A stretch of 6,146 bases of DNA from Acidobacteriaceae bacterium. GTDB taxonomy: Bacteria; Acidobacteriota; Terriglobia; Terriglobales; Acidobacteriaceae. Shown piece by piece: positions 1 to 5,035 of the stretch (its first letter is position 1; each line of letters opens with the position of its first letter). The notes under the pieces were generated by a model. It was not told the DNA's origin. It was given only the letters and a program-made list of their open reading frames with translations, and ran no database searches. The translations under genes were made by a program, and so were the position numbers. The stretch is taken from the NCBI GenBank assembly GCA_003140705.1, contig PLKU01000427.1:1-6146 (forward strand). The letters run 5' to 3'.

Positions 1-73
1 GCTGGAGGAACGGGCGGTCGGGTGGTTGGGATGGATTGATCCGGTCAAACGGCTCCATGGGGAGGTGCTTCAT
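1..73 (-). CDS. Possible N-terminus of a gene leaving the window at the left
   Basis: An ATG at 73 opens a frame that runs off the window after 24 codons: MKHLPMEPFDRINPSQPPDR then PFLQ. A second in-frame ATG is codon 6. The third codon position is GC-rich (about three quarters), as in the operon genes, and the Pro-rich hydrophilic start could be a cytoplasmic leader before a membrane domain. No Shine-Dalgarno is visible. The antisense plus-strand frame 2-76 (ending GWIDPVKRLHGEVLH) is equally open and similarly GC-rich at third positions, so the call is uncertain and no function is assigned. Confidence 0.3.
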   Translation of the reverse strand, partial: MKHLPMEPFDRINPSQPPDRPFLQ

Positions 74-105
74 TGATCGAGATATTTCAAGAGAAGCCGC
101 TGGTT

Positions 106-267
106 TCAGAGAGATGGCCTGGCAAGGATTGGGTTCTTAGCCGCTTTAAGGGCGCTGTTGCTGTCCGCATCTTGGCTCCAGCATGGTAGTTTTTCCGTCG
201 AGACGGAAGCAACGGGCGCCGTTGATATCGGAACGGTAGGCGCGGAGGTCGTGATCTCAGCTTGCAT
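106..267 (-). CDS. Possible small ORF downstream of rlmD (53 codons), doubtful
   Basis: An ATG at 267 opens a 53-residue frame beginning MQAEITTSAPTVPISTAPVA and ending NPILARPSL. The first 25 residues are rich in Thr, Ser, Pro and Val, with no membrane segment or motif I recognise. There is no Shine-Dalgarno before the ATG. Third-position GC is about 60 percent by eye, not strongly coding. It starts 39 nt after the rlmD stop, so it could be translated from the same mRNA, but chance is as likely. Confidence 0.2.
   Translation of the reverse strand: MQAEITTSAPTVPISTAPVASVSTEKLPCWSQDADSNSALKAAKNPILARPSL
191..209. other. Short perfect hairpin in the gap after rlmD
   Basis: TTCCGT (193-198) and ACGGAA (203-208) form a 6-bp perfect inverted repeat around a 4-nt loop (CGAG on plus, CTCG on minus). 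The inner C-G could also pair. In the plus direction a run of five T precedes rather than follows the stem. In the minus direction the stem is followed by A residues, not T. It therefore lacks the U-tract of an intrinsic terminator in either direction, although its place about 100 nt after the operon's last confident gene would suit an RNA 3'-end structure. Confidence 0.35.
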
Positions 268-306
268 CGCGCCAGAATTGGAGAGGTTCTATGGCGGATA
301 AGCCTG

Positions 307-1686
307 TCAGGCGCGGCGCAAATGAACCAATGTCTCCAGGTGGAAGGTCTGGGGAAAGAGGTCGGCGAGGGTGATGGATTGGATGGCGTATCCCGTGGCG
401 ATAAGCACGCGCAGATCGCGGGCGAGGGTTGCAGGGTCGCAGGAGACGTAGACCATGGAGGGGGCAGCGACCCCTGCAAGCAGAGCGGTAATGTCAGGGC
501 CAAGGCCGGCGCGGGGAGGATCTACAACCACCAAGTCGGGGTGAAGTGAGGCGGGATGGTTTGGCTTGAAAGTGCTGAGAAAATCGAGAGCCGCGGCTTG
601 AACTGCGGTCCCGGATGTGTCTTTAAGGTTCGCGGCGAGCGCCTGGGTTGCGGCAGGTGCGGACTCTACTGCGACGACGCGTTCGAAGCTCGCGGTCAGC
701 CGTCTTGCAAAGAGACCGACACCGGCGAAAAGGTCCCAGGCGAGATGGCCTTCGTGGCCGGTGGTGACTTGCTGGGCAAGATCATCGACAAGAAAGCGAT
801 TGACTTGAAAGAAGCCGCCATGGTCTACGCGATAGTCGAAACCGGCGGCGTGATAGGTGAGGGACGACACGCCCCATTGAGCCAGAGAGCTCGATGGCTG
901 GGCTGCAGAACCTTCGGCCACCAGTTCTGCGCCTTTGAGCGCGGGAATCTGTACGCGGATGGCCTGGGCGAAATCGTCGAACCAGGACTTTGACTTTGGC
1001 GGACTGGGCTGGCCAGATCCGGCGAGGAAAACACTGGCCAGCAGTGCTGTTTCTGTTGCATCACAGAAGAGCGCGATCTCTGTGGGCTGGAAGATCGAGA
1101 CGAACTGGCGGGTGACTTCTCCGAATACCTTGGCAGCGCTGAGAAGCAACGGTGCTGCAATGGGGCACTCGCTGATGGGAATGATCGCATTGGAGCGGCG
1201 ACCGCGATAGCCAAGGTTTCCAGCTGCATCGAAAGCGAGCCGTATGCGGTTTCGATATTGCCAGGGATCTGCGGCAAGGATGTTGATTCCCGCGGGCGGG
1301 GTGACGCCTCCACGCTGCAGGGTTTCGCGCAGGATGATTTGCTTGAATGCAAGTTGCGATTCGTAGTTTGTGTGCTGATAGTGGCAGCCGCCGCATGCGC
1401 CAAAGTGAGGGCAGGCAGGCGCAATGCGTTCAGGTGAGGCGGAGATGATTTCATCGGGATCGGCGGTGTCGTAGCCGCGCTTGCTCTGCGTGATGCGCAC
1501 GCGGGCTTGCTCGCCCGGCAGGGTGAGGGGGACGAATACTGCTTTGCCCTCCATGCGGGCAAGGAAGGCGCCGCCATAGATGGGCTTTTCAATCTGCACG
1601 ACCTGCGAGGACTCCATCGCGGGCTGAACGTGACTCGGCCTGGCGGGCTGCGAGCGCTGACGATGGGACTTCTTAGGGGGCTTCAT
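307..1686 (-). CDS. rlmD: 23S rRNA (uracil-5-)-methyltransferase, RlmD/RumA family
   Basis: The enzyme transfers a methyl group from S-adenosylmethionine to C5 of a uracil in 23S rRNA (U1939 in E. coli for RlmD). The 459-residue protein has a basic N-terminal tail (1-24), then a TRAM RNA-binding domain (about 28-85, EKPIYGGAFLARMEGKAVFV). The [4Fe-4S] cysteines are C92, C98 and C101 in CPHFGACGGC, plus C174 in SECP. The methyltransferase half shows FFQVN (292-296), SAM motif DLFAGVGLFA (318-327), DPPRAGL (389-395), the nucleophile Cys416 in VSCDPATLARD and the general base Glu451 in FHLETLVHL. All catalytic and cluster residues are present. RumA and RumB (RlmD/RlmC) share this layout, so the exact target base is inferred. 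The ATG at 1686 overlaps the preceding stop (ATGA), which supports translational coupling. Met24 is an alternative start that would remove the basic tail. It is the last confident gene of the operon in this window. Confidence 0.93.
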   Translation of the reverse strand: MKPPKKSHRQRSQPARPSHVQPAMESSQVVQIEKPIYGGAFLARMEGKAVFVPLTLPGEQARVRITQSKRGYDTADPDEIISASPERIAPACPHFGACGGCHYQHTNYESQLAFKQIILRETLQRGGVTPPAGINILAADPWQYRNRIRLAFDAAGNLGYRGRRSNAIIPISECPIAAPLLLSAAKVFGEVTRQFVSIFQPTEIALFCDATETALLASVFLAGSGQPSPPKSKSWFDDFAQAIRVQIPALKGAELVAEGSAAQPSSSLAQWGVSSLTYHAAGFDYRVDHGGFFQVNRFLVDDLAQQVTTGHEGHLAWDLFAGVGLFARRLTASFERVVAVESAPAATQALAANLKDTSGTAVQAAALDFLSTFKPNHPASLHPDLVVVDPPRAGLGPDITALLAGVAAPSMVYVSCDPATLARDLRVLIATGYAIQSITLADLFPQTFHLETLVHLRRA

Positions 1687-2411
1687 TGTTGGCTCATGTA
1701 GAACAGGCTGAGGCGCGGGAGGCTGTAGTGAACAAGAAGTTGCTTCTGCACAAATTGCCGCTCTACCTGGCGCAGTTGCACAGCGCCCATGCGGCTGCGG
1801 TAGGGTGCCAGCTCGCGCGCGGCGTGTTCCTTGAGTGCGACAAGGAGTTCTTCAGGCGCTGCAGCTGTCAAAGCAGCAAAGAGCTTTTCTTCGAGGACGG
1901 TGAGGGTGCGTTCCAGAGCTTCAAGGTTATGAGCTCCGCTCGCTTCGTGGGTTGGAGCGGTTGATGAAGAGCTGTTGATTGCAGCGGCAAGTTCGCGCAG
2001 GCGGAGGGCGGTGGCACTGCATGCTTCGGGAGCCACGGTTGCGGCATCCAGAGCGGCTGCGGCCGATTCAAGATGAGCGGATACACGCGCGTGCTCAAAG
2101 CCGGATTCGCGTGTCTCAACTGCTGTGGCGGCATTGCCTGCTGATGCCTCTCGCAATTCTTCTGCGGCTTCCATCACGGCCTGCGCGCACCAGGCAAGGC
2201 CATTGACTCGGCGCATGCGGCCCTTCTTTTGGCGAGCCTCATATTTGTCGAAGGCTGCATCGATGCCGCGCAGTGCGGCGTCGAGCGGGATTCCCGCTTC
2301 GCGCCAGGTCTCGATGAGCGCCCAATCGAGCGTGGAGAGCAGGAGCAGCGATCCGCGGCGCTTCTGGAAGCGATCTTCAATTTCGGTGAAATAGTTGAAG
2401 TAGTTCAGCAA
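1683..2411 (-). CDS. Uncharacterised protein of the coaX-rlmD operon, probable TTG start
   Basis: I do not recognise a named family. The frame is open up to an ATG at 2558, but that start would overlap coaX by 140 bp with low-complexity Ser/Thr/Ala sequence of shadow type. The protein-like part begins at LNYFNYFTEIEDRFQKRRGS, so TTG at 2411 (7 nt after the coaX stop) is preferred, with CTG at 2408 as alternative. This gives 242 residues. Residues 1-90 look like a compact helical domain with FTEIEDRFQKRRG, STLDWALIETWREAGIPLDAALRGIDAAFDKYEARQ and RRVNGLAWCAQAV. Residues 90-160 are an Ala/Ser/Thr-rich linker. Residues 161-242 are predicted helical and charged (LEALERTLTVLEEKL, ARELAPYRSRMGAVQLRQVERQFVQKQLL). 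No signal peptide, membrane segment or catalytic motif is visible, so it is probably cytoplasmic. Its stop overlaps the rlmD start in ATGA. The first domain resembles proteins I associate with Acidobacteria at this locus, from memory only. Confidence 0.8.
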   Translation of the reverse strand: MLNYFNYFTEIEDRFQKRRGSLLLLSTLDWALIETWREAGIPLDAALRGIDAAFDKYEARQKKGRMRRVNGLAWCAQAVMEAAEELREASAGNAATAVETRESGFEHARVSAHLESAAAALDAATVAPEACSATALRLRELAAAINSSSSTAPTHEASGAHNLEALERTLTVLEEKLFAALTAAAPEELLVALKEHAARELAPYRSRMGAVQLRQVERQFVQKQLLVHYSLPRLSLFYMSQQ

Positions 2412-2418
2412 AGTTGTC

Positions 2419-3222
2419 TCAAGTGGCCCGGCCGCGCGGTCGGGCGGTGCGATTGCGCTCGAAGAGGATGCGCAGGCCGTCGAGGGTAAGCATGTCGTCG
2501 ATCTCGGAGATGTAGCGTGAGTCTGCCGCAATGAGGTGCGCCATGATGCCGCTCGCAATCACTCGAGGTTTCGACCCAAGCTCGGCGACAATGCGGTCTA
2601 GAATGCCGTCGACAAGTCCGATGTAGCCGAAATAGAGGCCGCTCTGCAGGTGTCCGATGGTGTTGGTGCCAATGACTTTGTCGGGACGCTTGATATCAAC
2701 GCGGCTGAGGCGCGCGGCGCGCGAAAAAAGGGCTTCGGCGCTGAGGCCGAGGCCGGGAGCGATGACGCCGCCGAGATACTCGCCACGCTCCGAGATGACT
2801 TCAAACTTGGTGGCAGTGCCAAAGTCCACCACGATGCAGGGGCCCCCATAGCGCTCGTAAGCGGCGATTGAGTCAGCGAGGCGGTCCGCGCCCAGCTCGG
2901 TTGGATTGTCGACCAAAACTTGCATGCCAGTTTTGATGCCCGGCTCAACAAAGAGCGGCTCAATGTGGAAGTAGGTCTCGCACATCTGACGCAGCGTGGA
3001 CTCGACGGGCGGCACCACTGAGGAGATGATGATGTGCTTGACCTGAGCAGGATCGATTCCCTTCATCTGGAAGAGATTGATAAAGAGAGCGCCGTATTCA
3101 TCCACGGTTTGTGCGCGGTGCGTGGTAAGACGCCAGTGCGCCGCCAAAGAAGGCTCGACCGAATCGAGCCGATAAAGGCCGAGCTTCGTATTGGTGTTGC
3201 CGACATCGAGTGCAAGCAGCAT
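2419..3222 (-). CDS. coaX: Type III pantothenate kinase
   Basis: The enzyme phosphorylates pantothenate, the first committed step of coenzyme A synthesis. The type III (CoaX) form belongs to the ASKHA actin-like fold, has a poor affinity for ATP, needs a monovalent cation and is not feedback-inhibited by CoA. The 267-residue protein starts with LLALDVGNTNTKLG (phosphate-1 loop, Asp6), followed by SSVVPP (67-72), NPTELGADRLADSIAA (106-121, with Asp113 as the likely catalytic base), DFGTATKFE (133-141), GGVIAPG (151-157) and NTIGHLQSGLYFGYIGLVDGI (187-207). Length and motif order are normal. The DFGTAT motif is followed by Lys-Phe-Glu where many homologues have Thr-Phe-Asp. The C-terminal TARPRGRAT tail is basic. 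The start at 3222 places the DVGNT motif at the usual position next to the N-terminus. The TGA stop is followed after 7 nt by the likely start of the next gene. Confidence 0.96.
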   Translation of the reverse strand: MLLALDVGNTNTKLGLYRLDSVEPSLAAHWRLTTHRAQTVDEYGALFINLFQMKGIDPAQVKHIIISSVVPPVESTLRQMCETYFHIEPLFVEPGIKTGMQVLVDNPTELGADRLADSIAAYERYGGPCIVVDFGTATKFEVISERGEYLGGVIAPGLGLSAEALFSRAARLSRVDIKRPDKVIGTNTIGHLQSGLYFGYIGLVDGILDRIVAELGSKPRVIASGIMAHLIAADSRYISEIDDMLTLDGLRILFERNRTARPRGRAT

Positions 3223-3224
3223 GT

Positions 3225-4046
3225 TTAGCTTATCTCCGCGGCGCGAATGCCACCGGTCTGCACGGTTACCAATCCATTGTCGGTGCGTACCAGCAAAAAG
3301 CCGTGCTCGTTCAAGCCATCTGTGATGCCGGTGCAGGCTTGCGGTCCGTGGACCTGCACGTGGCGCCCGCGGACCCAGGTTGACGCTTGTTCCATTCGTT
3401 GTGGGATCGCCTTACCTGCCGCAGGATCGAGTAGCCCGAGCGTCTCACGCTCCAGCGATTTTAACAGGGAGACGAGCAAGGGCTTGCGTCGGATGCGCCG
3501 ACCTGCCTCAAGGTCCAACGATGTGGCTGGTGTGGAGAGTCCGGGAGCGAAGCTGCGCTGATGCACGTTGATGCCAATGCCCACCACGGCAAAGGCAATC
3601 ACGCTGCCTGCGCCGAGTGCTTCTGTCCTGGCTTCGACAAGAATGCCGCCAGCCTTGCGGCCAGCGATCAGCAGATCGTTTGGCCAGCGCAAGTCAATGG
3701 ATAGGCCGGAGACAGAGCGGATAGCGTCGGCAGCGGCAAGTCCCGCTGAGAGTGGCAGGATATGCAGCCGAGTTGAAGGCAATCCCTGACGAAGCAGGAC
3801 ACTCACGTAGAGCCCTTCACCCGCGGCAGAGCGCCAGGCATGTTCGCCGCGTCCCCGGCCCGCCAGTTGTTCATCGGCAAAGTAGACCGTACCGTGGGGC
3901 GCGCCCAGGCGTGCGGCTTCAGCACAGTCGGTGTTGGTGGAGTCCGTTACAAGGGAGAAACGAATCTTGCCGGCATAGATGGTGCCTGCCAGGGCGGCGC
4001 GTAACTCGGCGTCCAGCTCGAAGTTACCCGCAGTGTGTTCGGCCAT
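3225..4046 (-). CDS. birA: Biotin--[acetyl-CoA-carboxylase] ligase, monofunctional (no HTH domain)
   Basis: The enzyme activates biotin with ATP to biotinyl-5'-AMP and transfers it to the acceptor lysine of biotin carrier proteins such as AccB. The 273-residue protein has the catalytic core: STNTDCAE (36-43), DEQLAGRGRGEHAW (58-71) as the biotin/adenylate loop, RWPNDLL (120-126) and RKAGGILVE (130-138), whose Lys131 matches the catalytic-site lysine of E. coli BirA, then VVGIGINVHQ (154-163). A C-terminal SH3-like domain runs from about 225 to 268 (VRGRHVQVHG onward). It lacks the ~60-residue N-terminal winged helix of E. coli BirA, so it should not repress biotin genes. The adenylate loop departs from the common GRGRRGRxW: the fourth-position Arg66 is kept, but Gly-Glu-His-Ala follows it. 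The ATG at 4046 is 3 nt after the nadC stop; a GGAG at 4059-4062 is rather far upstream (12 nt). The stop is 2 nt from coaX. Confidence 0.95.
   Translation of the reverse strand: MAEHTAGNFELDAELRAALAGTIYAGKIRFSLVTDSTNTDCAEAARLGAPHGTVYFADEQLAGRGRGEHAWRSAAGEGLYVSVLLRQGLPSTRLHILPLSAGLAAADAIRSVSGLSIDLRWPNDLLIAGRKAGGILVEARTEALGAGSVIAFAVVGIGINVHQRSFAPGLSTPATSLDLEAGRRIRRKPLLVSLLKSLERETLGLLDPAAGKAIPQRMEQASTWVRGRHVQVHGPQACTGITDGLNEHGFLLVRTDNGLVTVQTGGIRAAEIS
3234..3237 (-). promoter_or_regulatory. Probable Shine-Dalgarno (GGAG) for coaX inside the birA 3' end
   Basis: GGAG on the minus strand lies 11 nt before the coaX ATG at 3222 and inside the last codons of birA. The spacing is slightly long, so the coaX start may also depend on ribosomes terminating at the birA TAA 2 nt upstream. 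Confidence 0.4.
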
Positions 4047-4049
4047 CGT

Positions 4050-4997
4050 TTAACTTGGCTCCGCGGTGATGCTCATGGAAATATTCGCGGCCTTGGCAGA
4101 GTGGGTCAGTGCGCCCACGCTGATGAAGTCCACGCCTGTTTCGGCATAGGAGCGGATATTGTCGAGCACGATGCCGCCCGAGGCTTCGGTGGGAATCCAA
4201 CGACCTTCAGTCTCTTCTTCCGGTTCGTGGCTTGGATGCCCCTGGGTCTTGTGCCCAGGCGCTACCTCTTTGATGCGCTCGACGGATCTCTTGACTTCGG
4301 CTGGAGTCATGTTGTCGAGCAGGATCGCCTCAGCCCCGTATTGGAGCGCTTCTTCAAGTTCCTGTGGCGAGCGTACTTCTACCTGCACACGCTGGCCTCT
4401 CCTGCGTTTTTCCAAGGCGAGCGTAAGGACCTTGGACAGGCCGCCGCCCAGCGAGATGTGGTTGTTCTTGATGAGGATGCCGGAGGCGAGGTCGATGCGG
4501 TGATTCGTGCCTCCGCCGCACTGCACGGCGTATTTTTCAAGAACTCTCAAACCGGGCATGGTCTTGCGCGTGTCGAGAACGTTGGCGTGCGTTCCCTGGA
4601 TCGCATCGACGTATTGTCGGGTGAGCGTGGCGATTCCACTGAGGTGCTGCAGCAGGTTGAGAATGACGCGCTCGCAACTGAGAAGCACGCGGGCATTGTG
4701 ACGGATGACAGCCAGAATCTGACCTTCGCGCACCCGCACGCCGTCGAAGATTTCAGGATGGCTGACAACGTGGAAGCGGGTCTGCGCGGAGGGACGAGAA
4801 TCGAGTCTGGCAAAGATTTCCAGGAGGCGCGATACAGCGCCCAGCCCGCAGACCACCATCTCCTGCCGGGCTATGATTGAGGCCGCGGCGCGCAGGTCGG
4901 GGTCAATGGTCAAGTTGGTTGTGGCATCCCGGGCGGCCATGTCCTCAGCCAGGGCATGCTCCAACAATGCGTCGATGCGGCTGCTCTTCCAGTCCAT
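4050..4997 (-). CDS. nadC: Nicotinate-nucleotide diphosphorylase (carboxylating), quinolinate phosphoribosyltransferase
   Basis: The enzyme converts quinolinate plus PRPP to nicotinate mononucleotide, CO2 and pyrophosphate, the third step of de novo NAD synthesis, in the cytoplasm. The 315-residue product shows the family's substrate-binding residues: ERVILN with Arg110, LDTRKTMPG with Arg144 and Lys145, GGGTNHR with His166 and Arg167, KNNH with Lys177, VEVRS with Glu207, LLDN with Asp228, and the phosphate-binding EASGGI loop at 271-276. The N-terminal ~115 residues form the alpha/beta sandwich domain and the rest the phosphoribosyltransferase barrel. Family members are usually about 280-290 residues; the extra length is mostly a hydrophilic insert at about 245-268, just before EASGGI. 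The ATG at 4997 is chosen because MDWKSSRIDALLEHALAED is a normal NadC N-terminus. No nadA or nadB is in view. The stop is 3 nt from the birA start. Confidence 0.96.
   Translation of the reverse strand: MDWKSSRIDALLEHALAEDMAARDATTNLTIDPDLRAAASIIARQEMVVCGLGAVSRLLEIFARLDSRPSAQTRFHVVSHPEIFDGVRVREGQILAVIRHNARVLLSCERVILNLLQHLSGIATLTRQYVDAIQGTHANVLDTRKTMPGLRVLEKYAVQCGGGTNHRIDLASGILIKNNHISLGGGLSKVLTLALEKRRRGQRVQVEVRSPQELEEALQYGAEAILLDNMTPAEVKRSVERIKEVAPGHKTQGHPSHEPEEETEGRWIPTEASGGIVLDNIRSYAETGVDFISVGALTHSAKAANISMSITAEPS
4194..4265 (-). other. In-frame insert within nadC carrying a short inverted repeat
   Basis: These 72 bp encode about 24 residues, APGHKTQGHPSHEPEEETEGRWIP plus one flanking residue. 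They lie between the Lys/Val-rich end of one barrel helix and the EASGGI strand-loop, where most NadC proteins have only a few residues. The stretch is rich in His, Glu, Gly and Pro and looks like a disordered surface loop. Its DNA holds a 6-bp inverted repeat, CCTGGG (4241-4246) and CCCAGG (4254-4259), with a 7-nt loop. The boundaries are judged by eye from the remembered family pattern, not from an alignment. Confidence 0.55.
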
Positions 4998-5000
4998 AGG

Positions 5001-5035
5001 TCAGTGGTCAGTGAACAGTGGCGAGTGAACAGTTG
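5001..5035. repeat. Five-unit heptanucleotide tandem repeat between valS and nadC
   Basis: Read on the plus strand, this stretch divides exactly into five 7-base units: TCAGTGG, TCAGTGA, ACAGTGG, CGAGTGA, ACAGTTG. The consensus is TCAGTGR. A sixth, more degenerate unit (TCAATGC, 5036-5042) would contain the valS stop codon. The repeat fills all but 3 bp of the valS-nadC gap. Short heptameric tandem repeats of this general kind are known between genes in several phyla, for example the cyanobacterial STRR repeats. Whether this one belongs to a dispersed genomic family cannot be told from a single copy. Confidence 0.8.

Larger units (their letters stand above)
74..306. other. Region after rlmD with no confident gene
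   Basis: These 233 bp follow the rlmD stop. I see no tRNA, no clear U-tract terminator and no convincing Shine-Dalgarno. They hold a weak 53-codon minus-strand ORF and a 6-7 bp hairpin, listed separately. Open plus-strand frames here, and longer minus-strand frames reaching into 307-503, look like shadows of rlmD. One plus-strand frame (2-76) is open from the window edge to a TGA and could be the tail of a convergent gene. It is antisense in register to the minus-strand ORF start at 73. Confidence 0.5.

Noticed and set aside
191..209. Intrinsic terminator for the operon
   Set aside because: The stem is only 6-7 bp and is not followed by a T-run in either direction. It is kept as a hairpin, not as a terminator.
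87..503. 138-codon minus-strand ORF crossing the rlmD stop
   Set aside because: It overlaps about 200 bp of the rlmD catalytic end in another frame and its translation is Pro/Ser/Arg-rich without motifs. It is most likely a shadow frame running into the gap.
825..1592. 255-codon minus-strand ORF inside rlmD
   Set aside because: It is an alternative frame of rlmD with Ser/Pro/Arg-rich shadow composition. The 459-codon frame carries every RlmD motif.
2425..2443. GC-rich inverted repeat (CCCG...CGGG) near the end of coaX
   Set aside because: It is short, interrupted and fully inside the coding sequence for the basic TARPRGRAT tail. Such pairs are expected by chance at this GC content.
2412..2558. 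N-terminal extension of the unknown gene starting at ATG 2558
   Set aside because: It overlaps the coaX 3' end by 140 bp, and its Ser/Thr/Ala/Pro-rich sequence is what the other frame of coaX would give. Conserved-looking sequence begins only after the coaX stop.
4035..4880. Long plus-strand ORF of 281 codons opposite nadC
   Set aside because: It is antisense to a gene with all NadC active-site motifs, and its translation shows no family motif. Long antisense frames are expected in high-GC genes.
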